Assembly: GCA_002633025.1 (NCBI GenBank) | Contig: NMRB01000059.1 | Span: 185,941-249,940 of the forward strand | Length of the DNA stretch: 64,000 nucleotides | Source of the DNA: Notospermus geniculatus | Taxonomy: Eukaryota; Nemertea; Pilidiophora; Heteronemertea; Lineidae | Reading direction: 5' to 3' | Shown here: in pieces, positions 33,491 to 45,723 of the stretch | Layout: every line of letters begins with the position of its first letter | Numbering within the stretch: the stretch's first letter is position 1 | The notes under the pieces: generated by a model | Told to the model about the DNA's origin: nothing | The model's input: only the letters and a program-made list of their open reading frames with translations | Databases searched by the model: none | Translations under genes and position numbers: made by a program

Positions 33491-35088
33491 ACTATCTGAT
33501 CCGATGATTTGAAATTTCAATGCTAAAATGTCGATTGGGAAGAAATAAAATAGTTTCATTTCCATCAACACAAATAGACAGAAAATGAAGAGTACTATGT
33601 GAATTCATAAAAGATGACAAAAAAGCAACATTGACCCAAAACTGTGCAGCTTCCGCTTGTCTTCATATTTCAAGCAAGAAGTTCTCTCAAGCCAATCAGT
33701 TGTATGTAACCCATAAACAAAGCTAGCATAAGAGTTGGCTAACATGCCGTCGGGGGAAATTTATCCTCGCGTTAGGTGAAATATGTGTCTGTTGCCAAAA
33801 GAGCTCCTGCAGATTGAAATGAAGGGAGTAATTTATGTGCGTGTCTGGTACATAGTTCCATAGATCAGAGAGGAATGCTTAGGACACAGGAGGATTTGGC
33901 AGGTATTTTTGAAAGCGTGTACCATTCTGAAAGGAACACGGTACAATGCTGACGGAAACCATTTGTCACCTCAATAACGGCACATCGTAAATAAGGAGGG
34001 AATGTTAGAAGTGCTATAATTCTTGATAGAATAGATAAGACCATCCATAAGTCAATCACCTTGCGTTACGTGCAGTGCTGCACTGAATTTATCTTAGAAA
34101 AAGGGAAAATCTTCGCTGCCAGACGGCACCCAGGTAATGGGGACAATATAGCCTCAATAGGTGTCGCTAGTGGTTGAAACTATTGAAAAGAAATTGACAT
34201 CTAGGTCTTGATCAATTTCCGACAAAAAGGCATCAATTGTCTAGGACCTGTTTCCGGTGTGCTGCACTCTATCGTAGCTATGATCCCCATTGAGTGAAAA
34301 CCCATACACCGGTAGCACTTTTGACGGTGCTGCCACCTGTAAAGTGACGACACCACACATGGTAACAGCACTTCTGACGGTGCTGCTACCTGTAAAGTGA
34401 CGATACCACACAATACACATGGTAGCAGCACTTTTGACGGTGCAGCTACCTTTAAAGGGACGACACAACATATGGTAGCAGCCGTTCCTGTAAAGTGACG
34501 GTACCACACATGGTAGCAGCACTTTCGACGGTGCTGCTACCTGTAAAGTGACGATACCACACATGGTAGCAGCACTTTTGACGGTGCTGCCACCTGTAAA
34601 GGGACGATACCACACATGGTAGCAGCACTTTGACGGTGCTGCTACCTGTAAAGTGACGATACCACACATGGTAGCAGCACTTTGACGGTGCTGCCACCTA
34701 AGTGACGATACCACACATGGTAGCAGCACTTTGACGGTGCTGCTACCTGTAAAGTGACGATACCACACATGGTAGCAGCACTTTGACGGTGCTGCTAACT
34801 TGTAAAGTGACGGTACCACACATGGTAGCAGCACTTTTGACGGTGCTGCATGTGTAAAGTGACAATAGCACACATGGTACTCTGAAGTAATAAAGCCATG
34901 GGATTTCTGATTTGATGATTTTCAGTGGGTTAACTCTGGCTCCATCTGCTCTATTGTCCCCGCTATCACGGCATTGCAACTTCTCACCATTTCGTTATTA
35001 TCAAATATATAAATTAAAAGAGTAAGCTTAATTTGACACCATTGCAATTACAGTCAGAGGCCGTATATTATTTATCACTCTGGATGAT
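33491..35088. repeat. Tandem duplication 1, unit B
   Basis: 1598 bp, same boundaries as unit A. It lacks the GGCCTGTTTCAT element and has an expanded minisatellite. Divergence from unit A is otherwise limited to scattered substitutions and small indels. Confidence 0.9.
34310..34880. repeat. Hairpin minisatellite, expanded array in unit B
   Basis: About 11 units of the same 52-bp hairpin repeat as at 32970-33285, including one shortened unit near 34480 and one with an 8-bp insertion near 34410. It gives a 210-codon minus-strand frame that is repeat, not a gene. Confidence 0.9.
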
Positions 35089-35482
35089 GCGTCCCCGGCC
35101 CCATTATATCACTCCTATGAAAAGCCACAACACAATTGCTACCAGTTGCCGCTAACTATTGGCCTGGCAGGGATGTTAAAAAACTTGTCTCAGGCCTGTC
35201 ATAGTTATGGCCATTTTGTGTAAGATGAATGACAGGCAGGTCAGTGAGCAATCCATCTGGGGATCAATCAACCTTTGTTTCTGATGGGAACAGATTCCAG
35301 AACCATGACACAAACACTATTTCGGACAATTTCATATACGAAAATGCCAATAAATTTCTACCCACACTGCCGTTTTGTCATGTGTATTTGAAAGGTGTGG
35401 TAATAAATCAACTACTAGATCTATGCAACTGTTAGATGGTGTATTACAGTGGCGGCTTGGGGCTTTAATGGAAAAATTGCCG

Positions 35483-36430
35483 ACAAATAATACAGCTGCA
35501 GAAGTAGGGTATTTTGCACATCATTTGTCGCCCTTAAATGAGTTACGTTTCTTGACTTAATAACCAGGCGGTGCGATAGTATACGAAGATATCGTCAACT
35601 ACGATTACACTGGTCACCGTTGTTTAGTTTAGTAATAGTAAGCATAAAGTCGTCTCCCAATTTCGCACATTTTCGACCCCAAGCGGGGTCTTCCTCAGGC
35701 ACTTTCTAGTAGAGATCCCAGAAGTGAATTCACTTCTGGGATCTCACCTCTGGGATCATTCACTTCTGGGATCTCTACTAGAAAGTGCTGAGGAAGACCC
35801 CGGTTGGGGTCGAAAATTTACGACTTTATGTTTACTATCATTTTGTGTGTCGTTTTTGTGCTCTCTGTTGGATAGTTGTTTAGTTTAGGTGTAGGAAAAC
35901 TAACTCCAATGGAGAAACTTCAAAAAGCACCATCTGCTTTTCAGACAGTGTGATCAACTAAGGGATGGCATGCGTCGCGATGGCATGTGACGATGCCAAA
36001 TTCACTGTTACTTGTACTTGCATTTCCGACAATGATTAGATTAGTTTATTGTGGTTCCTAGAGATAACATGGATGAAGTTGCTACATGTACACCTTTTTG
36101 GTGCACCTTCCCTTATAAAAGAGGGCAATTGAAAGCAAATTCATCCTTTGAGAGTTCAGGGTGGTCAGAAACATAAAAGCATATCTCGAATTAGGCGATA
36201 TCAAAAATAGATATTATTCGAGCTTATCTATTTTTGGCGATATTCATTCATCACTTCGGGCGTGTTTTGGTGTGTCCTGCTAATCAATGGAAAGTTCCAC
36301 CGTTGATGCAGTCTGTTTCCTCGATCAGTTTGAAGCTAACCTCGGCTGATGTTGTGAAATTCTCCCCATCCACTTTGCTACAAGTTGGAGCATAAAACAA
36401 TATAGCTTAACAGGTAATCCATCAAAATCA
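35483..36430. repeat. Tandem duplication 2, unit A
   Basis: 948 bp starting ACAAATAATACAGCTGCAG and ending just before the same string at 36431. It contains hammerhead-like element H4. Confidence 0.9.
35633..35874. mobile_element. Hammerhead-like palindromic element, copy H4
   Basis: Two head-to-head arms (minus 35649-35705, plus 35780-35836) join through AGAAGTGAATTCACTTCT and an extra AGATCCC-type repeat. The plus arm has lost the second half of stem III. The minus arm has a mismatch in stem III and G instead of the cleavage-site C. The shared tail TTACTATCATTTTGTGTGTC follows. The 14-bp GTTGTTTAGTTTAG flanks it (35619-35632 and 35875-35888). Confidence 0.75.
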
Positions 36431-37396
36431 ACAAATAATACAGCTGCAGAAGTAGGGTATTTTGCACATCATTTGTCGCCCTTAAATGAGTTACGTTTCT
36501 TGACTTAATAACCAGGCGGTGCAATAGTATACGAAGATATTGTCAGCATTTACGATTACACTGGTCACCGTTGTTTAGTTTAGTAATAGTAAGCATAAAG
36601 TCGTCTTCGAATTTCGCAAATTTTCGACCCCAATCGGGGTCTTCCTCAGGCACTTTCTAGTAGAGATCCCAGAAGTGAATTCACTTCTGGGATCTCACCT
36701 CTGGGATCATTCACTTCTGGGATCTCTACTAGAAAGTGCCTGAGGAAGACCCCGGTTGGGGTCGAAAATTTGCGAAATTCTTCGGAGACGACTTTATGTT
36801 TACTATCATTTTGTGTGTCGTTTTTGTGCTCTCTGTTGGATAGTTGTTTAGTTTAGGTGTAGGAAAACTAACTCCAACGGAGAAACTTCAAAAAGCACCA
36901 TCTGCTTTTCAGACAGTGTGATCAACTAAGGGATGGCATGCGTCGCGATGGCATGTGACGATGCCAAATTCACTGGTACTTGTACTTGCATTTCCGACAA
37001 TGATTAGATTACTTTAGTAGTTTATTGGGGTTCCTAGAGATAACATGGATGAAGTTGCTACATGTACACCTTTTTGGTGCATCTTCCCCTATATAAAAGA
37101 GGGCAATTGAAAGCAAATTCATCCTTTGAGAGTTCAGGGTGGTCAGAAACATGAATGCATATCTCGAATTTGGCGATATCAAAAATAGATATTATTCGAG
37201 CTTATCTATTGGCGATATTCATTCGGGCGTGTTTTGGTGTGTCCTGCTAATCAATGGAAAGTTCCACCGTTGATGCAGTCTGTTTCCCTGATCAGTTTGA
37301 AGCCAACCTCGGCTGATGTTGTGAAATTCTCCCCATCCACTTTGCTACAAGTTGGAGCATAAAACAATATAGCTTAACAGGTAATCCATCAAAATC
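36431..37396. repeat. Tandem duplication 2, unit B
   Basis: 966 bp, paralogous to 35483-36430 and ending TAATCCATCAAAATC. It carries H5, the paralogue of H4, with better-preserved arms. Confidence 0.9.
36584..36842. mobile_element. Hammerhead-like palindromic element, copy H5
   Basis: Plus arm: CTGAGGA 36740-36746, extra A, GACCCC/GGGGTC with GGTT loop 36748-36763, GAA 36764-36766, stem III AATTT/AAATT with GCG loop 36767-36779, C at 36780. The minus arm at 36600-36660 is complementary. The flanks GTTGTTTAGTTTAG are at 36570-36583 and 36843-36856. Same insertion event as H4, copied by the duplication. Confidence 0.75.
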
Positions 37397-37839
37397 TTCC
37401 ATTTGTGGAATGTTGATCTGCCAGTTTGTCATATTGGCCAATGGAAGGTAAACAAAACTTGGGTAATCTGTCATTCCCAACATGTCAAAACTGCCCGGCT
37501 CTCTACTTCAGCCGCGTCATTTGCATGAAAAATTGGAATAAACAAAATTTCACCAATCTGTCATAGTTGGCCTGTCAACCATACTGAATCTGTTGAACCC
37601 GAGACTTCATTTCATAAAGCCGATATTGATTTTGCTTAGAGGTTGTTCATCGAATGATAAACAATGACCCCCTCATTTCCATCCAACACCATCAATCTCG
37701 TATTTGATTACCAACAATGGAAGAGAAATCATTCCGTGGTCAATTTCCGTTGAGCCTTGCCAATATTGAAGGGTAACAGTACACTTCAGTTTGCCGGGTC
37801 TCAAAGCCGCCACTCTCATTAGAATAGAAGTATCCACAC
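37397..37839. other. No recognised feature
   Basis: Unique-looking sequence between a duplication and a minisatellite. It shows no domain or repeat family. Confidence 0.4.
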
Positions 37840-38710
37840 TTGAAAGTTTTGGGAAAGATAGTCCCTTTATTCCTGGACGTTTCTGCCTCCTTGATATTTT
37901 GAATCTTTATAGCAATTAGACAGTCCGAAGTGGTAACATAGGTCTATATTCTTGGACATTTCTGCCTCCTTGATATTTGAACCACGTCTCAGCAGTCAGA
38001 AATGGTAACGTAGTCCCTTTATTCCTGGACGTTTCTGCCTGCTTGATATTTTAAAACCAGTCTTAGCAGTCAGAAATGGTAACGTAGTCCCTTTATTCCT
38101 GGACGTTTCTGCCTCCTTGATATTTTGAAACCAGTCTTAGCACTGAAATGGTAACGTAGCCTTTTCTTCCTGGACGTTTCTGCCTCCTTGATATTTTGAA
38201 ACCAGAGTTAGCCATCCAGGAACACCCTGATGTTCGGACTCATCGCCATACTCTGACCTACATGTACATCAGCTATGCTGACGTTTCAGCCTCCTTGTTA
38301 TTTTAAAACCAGTCTAATAGCAGTCAGAAATGGTAACGTAGCCCCTCCATTCCTGGACGTTTCTGCCTCCTTGATATTTTGATACCAGTCTTAGCAGCCA
38401 GAAATGGTAACGTAGTCTCTTTATTCCTTGGCGTTTGTGCCTCCTTGATATTTTGAAACCAGTCTCAGCAGTCAGAAATGGTAACCTAGTCCCTTTATTC
38501 CTGGACGTTTCTGCCTCCTTGATATTTTGAAACCAGTCTTGGCAGTCAGAAATGGTAACGTAGTCCTTATATTCCTGTTCTGCAGCCTTGATATTTTGAA
38601 ACCAGTCTTAGCAGTCAGAAATGGTAAACGTAGCCCGTTTATTCCTTGACGTTTCTGCCCTTCTTGATATTTTGAAACAACTCTTAGCAGTCAGAAATGG
38701 TAATGCAGAA
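37840..38710. repeat. Minisatellite, about 73-bp unit, ~11 copies
   Basis: The unit contains GTAACGTAGTCCCTTTATTC, CTGGACGTTTCTGCCTCC, TTGATATTTTGAAACCAG and TCTTAGCAGTCAGAAATG. Copies differ by substitutions and small deletions. Confidence 0.9.
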
Positions 38711-38994
38711 TGCTATTTCTTTCCAGACTTTGTTAGCATGTTCATACTGATTAACGTTCAGATGGATCTCTCTCGAATTACCCTCAAGGGCCCCATGGGC
38801 TAATGAATGGAAAGGGCTTCATCTATTATCTGACACCTACATGTGTGAAAGTCCCACCAGAGGGTGCTTCGGAAAGCAATTGAAATGTATACTGCTGAGA
38901 TAAACAGCAGCAATCTGTATCAGGCACTGTGCACAGGAAACGCTCCACCTCTGTTTCTCCATCGTACCATGGAGCCTAGTGGGATATTCTATTA

Positions 38995-39668
38995 AACCCA
39001 TCACCTTTATATGCGTTTCTAACAGTATGTTGAGGTTGCAGTCGGCGACGTAAATAAAATGCCTGTAGGTTTTTTTCGATCACCTCTATCATGTCTTTAT
39101 GCCTCTATACTTCGTTCTTAGACATTGAGGTTAACAGTGTGTTGAGGTAATAGTCGACCTAAATGCCATAATATGTTGGCTTCTTTCCATCACCTCTACA
39201 TTGAACAGTATGTTGAGGTTGCAGTCGACCTCAGCAGTGCTACCTGTTGGTCTCTTTCCAGCATCACCAATGTATTTCTAGACATTGATGAAACAGTACA
39301 TGTATGTTGAGGTTGCAGTCGGCGACCTATTAATGCCTGTTGGTTTCTTTCCATCACCTTTGTATGACGTTGAGGTGCAGTCGGCAACGGCCTAAATGCC
39401 TGTTGCATGTAGTTTCTTTCCATCACCTTTGTATGACGTTGAGGTGCAATCGGCGACCTAAATGCATGTTGCATGTAGTTTCTTTCCATCACCTTTGTAT
39501 GACGTTGAGGTGCAGTCGGCGACCTAAATGCATGTTCTTTCCATCACCTTTGTATGATGTTGAGGTGCAGTCGGCAACCTAAATGCCTGTTGGTTTCTTT
39601 TCATCACTTCTATATGTATTTCTAGACATTGATGTTAACAGTATGTTGAGGTTGCAGTCGACCGCAGT
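38995..39668. repeat. Irregular minisatellite with TGTTGAGGTTGCAGTCGGCGACC units
   Basis: About ten units of roughly 62-110 bp share GTTGAGGT(T)GCAGTCG, GACCTAAATGC and TTTCTTTCCATCACC. Frames on both strands through it are low-complexity artefacts. Confidence 0.85.
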
Positions 39669-39794
39669 GCTACTTGCACAGCAAGTTGACAAATGAAAGC
39701 AACCATCCATTTAGTAGGCCATAGCGAATCCACCAAAGGGATGAAGGAAGTTCGAAATGGATGGCAGGGTCAGCAGTCTTGTGACTTCCTTGGC

Positions 39795-40115
39795 CTCGTT
39801 TTTCAAACACAAGTAACTGTCGTAGGTACTTGATTGTCTTGCTTTCAAACACAAGTAACTGTCATAGGTGCTTGGTGGTCTTGCTTTTAAACACAAGTAA
39901 CGGCCATAGGTACTTGATTGTCTTGCTTTCAAACACAAATAACTGTCATAGGTGCTTGATTGTCTTGCTTTCAAACACAAGTGACTGTCATAGGTGCTTG
40001 ATTGTCTTGCTTTCAAACACAAGTAACTGTCATAGGTGCTTGATTTTCTTGCTTTCAAACACAAATAACTGTCATAGGTGCTTGACTGTCTTACTTTTTC
40101 TGTTCTTGTCACGCT
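39795..40115. repeat. Minisatellite, 42-bp unit, ~7 copies
   Basis: The unit is CTTTCAAACACAAGTAACTG plus TCATAGGTGCTTGATTGTCT and two more bases. The unit length is a multiple of three, so long frames appear on both strands (for example minus 39711-40193). One further isolated unit lies at 40256-40304. Confidence 0.9.
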
Positions 40116-40304
40116 CGGAATAAGAATATGAGAACATGTCAAATGACTTGTTGTCTTCCCTCTAAGTTTCAGTACATTATTAACCATGTCCAATCAAACG
40201 AAAGGTGAAAATACCACACCTCTCGCATGCAGCAGCTCTCATACCTCCCTTGGCCTCGCTTTTCAAACACAAGTAACTGTCATAGGTGCTTGATTGTCTT
40301 GCTT

Positions 40305-41777
40305 TGATGTCAGGAACAGTCCCGGAGTGATGGACACGCCACTGAAGACCAAAGGTTGTTAGTGATTGACAAAAATATAATAACATGGTGGAGATCAAAC
40401 AGCTCTCGTTGGAACTTTGATCTTCGTAATGTTGGACATCCCCAAGACAGACAGGGCTTGGATAACATGCCTTGACAAAGGCAGTAAAATTCCTGCTTTC
40501 TTACGATAATCAACATCTGGCCTCGTGCGAGCGGAAGAAGATCTGTAACTGAATGTTTTTTGGGCGAGGGATAGTGCTAGATGACCAATAAGTAATGGGG
40601 TAGTCCATTCGGTCTGAAAAGGTCTCATACTCAATCTTTGGATGCTACATAAAGTAAGTTCCCAGTATCCCAGTAATGCTCCTTCTAACAATAGGCTACA
40701 TTGCGCTGAGTGCACTGTACATTTGATGTACAGGGTAGTTTTCACTCCTCACCAAAAAGTGCCAAAATTTCCTCTAAAAAGCATTTTGCTGAGAGGAGCA
40801 TGCAATCATTTGGGAAGAATAAAAGGCATTCTTTCAGATGATATGCGTCTCCAGAGTGGACTCTCTTTAGTTTAGGGGACACTGGATTTTTATTTAGACG
40901 CAGCACAGCAGCATAGGCTCAGGTTTCTATGTGTATCCCACAACCCTATTATAAAACTGGCGTCGTTTTCTCAGGTTCTCCGACAACTGAAACCTCTCAT
41001 TGCTGATGACAACACCAAATTCATCAAGGGATGTCCAACAGGTTCGCCCCTAATCATCCATCCTAAGCAGCATGTTCTGAACCTTGTAACAACTCCCTAG
41101 TCAGCTATGAGACACATCCAGCAAGCCTGACCTTAAGTAATTACAGCCCCTTTCATCCCTAGAGTTCGTGCTGACAGAAACAAAGGAGAAGGAGCCAGCG
41201 TCAATGTATTGAGAGTAATGGTGTGTTCTTTTATTGGGTAAATGTACCATCTTTCATCTTGTGTGTCCATCCTGTAATTATAATCGCAAGGGAGATGTTC
41301 CTCCGTGAACAGATTACAGTTTNGATGAAATAACAGCCATCAAGGGTAAGAGCCTCTTGGAATGAAATCTTGATTATTTCCACTGTTATTTCAATTGTTC
41401 TTTGGTTAAAAGACAGGTTTACCAGAGGAGAAAGTCCTTGGGATGCAAGACCGGGACACTATTGTCTGCTACTCTTTGGCTTTCTTCGAATAGTCGTGGT
41501 CTATATAGCCATATATCATAATCCCTCGTTGAACAAACCGGACTTAGATTCCAGGGGACTGTGATCCCTGTCACACCGGAGCTATTCAGTGCCCTTTTTC
41601 TTTTTCTTTCATGTAACACCGAGGGGTCTTGCTACAGTCGTCAACAAACAGCACGTGCTTTCCCAAATGGAAACCTTGGAACCCTGGAATCAGTTAGGAG
41701 GGGCAAGTTCAGAATTGTGCTAAAGACCAACAAAGCAAAAACACTAGCTTTGCAAATGAAATGCCCAGGAGTACAGT
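40305..41777. other. No recognised feature
   Basis: Unique-looking sequence with chance frames. One ambiguous base lies at about 41323. Confidence 0.35.
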
Positions 41778-41921
41778 CAGTGTTTCCGCCAGAGAGTACT
41801 ACTAGGGGTCCTATGCTAGTACCCTCAAGGAACAGAAAAGGGCAATCTTCTTTAATTTCATGGGTTTTTGCTGATTTTGAAGAAATTAGTACCCTCAAAA
41901 AAGTTTCTGGCAGAAACCCTG
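41778..41921. mobile_element. CAGTGTTTCCGCCAGAG element with 5-bp duplication
   Basis: 144 bp with ends CAGTGTTTCCGCCAGA and TCTGGCAGAAACCCTG. ACAGT lies on both sides (41773-41777 and 41922-41926). The interior TATGCTAGTACCC, GAACAGAAAAGGGC and TGCTGATTTTGAAGAAATTA is shared with its two sister copies. The plus-strand frame 41561-41980 runs through it and is not a gene. Confidence 0.9.
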
Positions 41922-42345
41922 ACAGTCAAAAGACAAAATCATCATACTCGCTGCCCCCTCCATTTCAAGACGTGTACTGAGTGATGTGTTGTTCCTGACA
42001 TGTATACACCGTTGTACACCGTATGAGCATCTTTTTTAAATGATAACATTTAGTTGCTGTGCGTGACAACGTGGAACAAAAAGTGTCCTTAGGGTTCCCA
42101 GTGGTATGATATGGGATCTTTGACAGGCAGTACAGAGCGATGTTGAGCTGTCAAAGAACGACAAATCCTTAGAATTGTCATAAACAGGTGAAGAGTATCA
42201 TTTCAAACGGATCACTCCTTTTTTACCGTTTCGAGAGAGATATGACATGAAATAATTTTGCACAGCAGTATATCAAACAATGAGTAAGTGGATTCCATAT
42301 GATATAGTTTCCCTTTAGATCTGGTTAAGTAAGGTTTCTATGTAG

Positions 42346-42565
42346 TTAAAGAAGCACGGTATTGGATCTCAAATGCGTTATTTGACTGCCGACGTAGAGG
42401 GCGCCACCTAGCGGCAGTAAGACGAACTACAAAAACGCATTACCAAAATGTACGTAGTAAATCGGGTCAATTCGCCGACAACGTAGCACGTGTTGTCTCT
42501 GGGTTGGAGAGTGGTGCGGTGGCGTCGGCTGTCGAGAAAAAGTGGCAATACCGTCTTCGGATCAA
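42346..42565 (-). mobile_element. TTAAAGG...CCGTGC-family element, inverted copy without nested insert
   Basis: It begins TTAAAGAAGCACGGTATTGG and contains the complements of GGTCCCTCTACGTCGGCAG-like and GCGCCACTCTCCAACCCAG-like blocks. The inner site corresponding to the palindrome insertion at 31087 is intact here. Confidence 0.7.
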
Positions 42566-43331
42566 ACACGATCAGAATTATGCATTGATTATTTTGATTG
42601 AGGTACTACAGTGTAGAATGATAGACGCTTGTGAGACTTAGTCCCTTTAAGCCATTGGATCAGTTAATTAGCAGACTCAGGAAACGTCAGTCACAAATGA
42701 CCCCGGCGACTAAAATACATGATAATTTGAGAAATAGGTCTTCACGACGTGTCAATTTGTGCCCAGTCCACTGAGCTGACCCCACGATTTTTCCATCGGT
42801 ATGCAGAAACATTTTTCACTGAGAAGTGCCTAAGGGCCACCATATCTGCCTGTCTCAACTGAAACCACGTGTATCCTAGGCATTTTTGTCAATATCTCTA
42901 TCATTAATTAATTTCCACTAGTGTCAGATGGAAGCTGATCCAGTCAATTTAGGATATATCACATATATGCAACTTAAATGTTGATTAATTACCCAACTTT
43001 TGCCGACTACGTCGGACTGTTTGAATTTCTACAAAAGTTAAGTTTGGGTAGACATTTACATATTGATAAATGAGCATCATATAATAGTATGTTAATGTGA
43101 ACTGTCTGTGTCAAAAGCACCTGCATCACCAATAATGATGTTGTACGTATTCATAGTCACTAACAAATCTAAATTTTACTGTTTAATTTAGAAAACAGTT
43201 AAATCTCTCTCAGTAGGGAGCTCTTGTATGACTTCCCCGTCAGAATATTGTCATAATGTTTTGAATACTCTCCTGGCTGGGTGGCCTGAATGGAGAAAAT
43301 TGCAGAAGGATGAGTAAAGGAGGTTGTAGAA
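42566..43331. other. No recognised feature
   Basis: AT-rich unique-looking sequence with no domain or element end recognised. Confidence 0.4.
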
Positions 43332-43490
43332 CAGGGACGGATCCAGGATTTCGGGAAAGAGGGGGCGCACCGTGCTAGAAACATTGAAATCTGCGGTCAA
43401 TTTCAATGATTTGCTCCAAATTTCAGGATTTCACGGTCAATTTTAAAGATTTGTCGGCCAAAAGGGACCCCCCCCTTGGATCCGCGCCTG
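43332..43490. mobile_element. CAGGGACGGATCCAGG-ended element with 5-bp duplication
   Basis: 159 bp. The ends CAGGGACGGATCCAGGA and CTTGGATCCGCGCCTG are inverted repeats related to those at 19344-19606. TAGAA flanks both sides (43327-43331 and 43491-43495). Confidence 0.85.
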
Positions 43491-43495
43491 TAGAA

Positions 43496-44532
43496 GTCGA
43501 TTCGAGGCTTAGAAGGCGGCGGCAAACAAGAGCGTTTGAATCTCGTTGCTGCTGTCCTTAAATCCGCATGGTTAGTCTCTCACGATTAGGCACGCACTAC
43601 AGTGCTACATATTTCCCGTGAAAGAGGCCCAAGTCAAAATATATGTAATATACAATACAATTACATAACAACTGAAAATAATTAAGAACATGTGTCCAAT
43701 ACGGAGGCACCGTGTTTCTATCTGTTGGTAATGCATTTATGGGGTGTAAATCCAAACTTTCAAAAGTTAGCTGTAAATCAGTTCCTATTCTCCAGTACAA
43801 AGCTCAGTTCTCGGGTCCAATGANNNNNNNNNNNNNNNNNNNNNNNNNNNNNNNNNNNNCATATGCAATATGCAAATACAACACGTTACGTGGAAAACTT
43901 GACAGCAATACATCATTATACATGGCCACACAATAGAGAGGCACATGTTGGCTTCAGTCAAATTCGCCCTTATATCCGGCACATGCTTGAAAACTAAGCT
44001 TCACGACTGGCTGTTGTCTTCAACCCGTATCAACACCTCTTACCGACAAGCCCATTTTGAGGGCACAACATCATGCAAGTTAAAAGTTCTCGATGCCAAT
44101 TACCTTGGCAATAAATATTGCCCCCTCTCTCGAAAACCATTGACAGGTTCACAGCTACTCTGCCCACACCTAGTTATATTCCCCACCCTGTGATAAAATC
44201 TACTTTCACGTCTGTATAATTCGTTGCAAGAGCACAGGGGGCAAGTAATAATAAAAACATGATGCAGGCTTCAAACTTTCCCACTTCACCCATCTGCAAA
44301 TATACAACAGTATTTCATTCCACTTAGTCAGAAATACTTGTAGCTGATGTAGCACCAACGTCAGTTACAATTCTGACAGGTTGACATCTCTGAAGAGTTC
44401 TTGAAATGCTGTTTGTCTCGCTGCCTGCACTTCACCACTACAAGTCAATATTACATAGATACAGAAGCTGACACAGACATTCGTGAATTTCTTACTTTAC
44501 CAATTAATGTTGGCGAATTCTTCGTCTTGTCG
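43496..44532. other. No recognised feature; contains an assembly gap (43824-43859)
   Basis: 36 unresolved bases. Frames crossing the gap are artefacts. Nothing else was recognised. Confidence 0.5.
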
Positions 44533-45723
44533 ATAACTTAAGTTGAGCGGATGAGCCCGTGTCAGGGCAGAGCTGGCAGCGACCTTGTGATTCAGAAGAT
44601 GGTGCAACAGGTGCCTCTGAGTCACAAGTTGGGTTAGAAGTTGTCCTTATGAATATTATGACCACAAGGATGCAGCGAAGTAAGTCCTAAATGGCTCTTA
44701 AAGCACGACTGTATGCATTAGGTGACTCTTTATCCCTCCCTCCTTGATAAGACTGGTCTCCTGTGCAACCTATATAGCCAGTGATAACACAGAGGCTGGA
44801 CTGATACTATGTCGAAACAAAAATGGCCGCCATACCTTTCATCACTTGAGAAGTTCAACGTGCTGTTATACCGCGACTAACCCTTCATCAGGTAAGGTAA
44901 CATGCTTCAACTCATTCTTTTATGTGTAGCAACACTCTCAATACCTAATTGGTAACTTAGGTCATTCAAATAGATGGATTTGAACAGTCTTGTCGAGCAT
45001 GCATAAACGATGTTGCCTAAGGTCAAAGGTTACGTCGGCCGTCGCGAGATACAAAATCTAACGCATACTGTTGGGCTTTAAGTTTTTCTCATCTGAATAC
45101 GTTGATAATCCTGTGCCGAAATGCCCCTTCCTGTAATACACTCAAGCCTTTTCATTAACTGCTTCTCTTTTCTGACTTATTGTCATTTTAATGGAAATAC
45201 CCTCTTTTCTTACTTAGCATGTAATACAGTACATTCCTCTGGAAGGAAAGCATGATGTGACTGACCATTTCCCAGTAAAACAGCTACGGTTCGTTGAAAA
45301 TTATGCCCAGTGAATATTTTCTGAAATACGGGACATCCCAAATGATTTATGAGTTTCAGTTGTTCCAATCTGAGATACAAAATTTACCAAATCATTATTT
45401 TCAGTGATGTGAATCATTGGTTTTGAAAGGCCAAGTCACAGCTTAAAATAATGGCGTGATACTGAAGAATAAATCATTAACCTGTCCATGCTTATCAAAA
45501 GAACAATTTCAGATATCAGAATCTGAAGTGGACTGACGAACTTGGATAGAGCCATGTGCAATTTATGTCCCGATAGATAATACCAGACAATAATTTATTT
45601 GCAGTTTTTGATATTGACATGTTGTTTGAACATCTGCAAAAGATGAGTATCAGGTATTGTATAATTGACATTAAAAATTGTTTGGCAATATGTTACTAGT
45701 CATCGGTCCTTTCCCGTCCTATT

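Noticed and set aside
34241-34873. 210-codon minus-strand frame
   Set aside because: It is a translation of the hairpin minisatellite and changes register at irregular units.
39711-40193. 160-codon minus-strand frame
   Set aside because: It is a translation of the 42-bp minisatellite, whose unit is a multiple of three.
41561-41980. 139-codon plus-strand frame
   Set aside because: It runs through the CAGTGTTTCC element, and the same peptide pieces recur at the other element copies.
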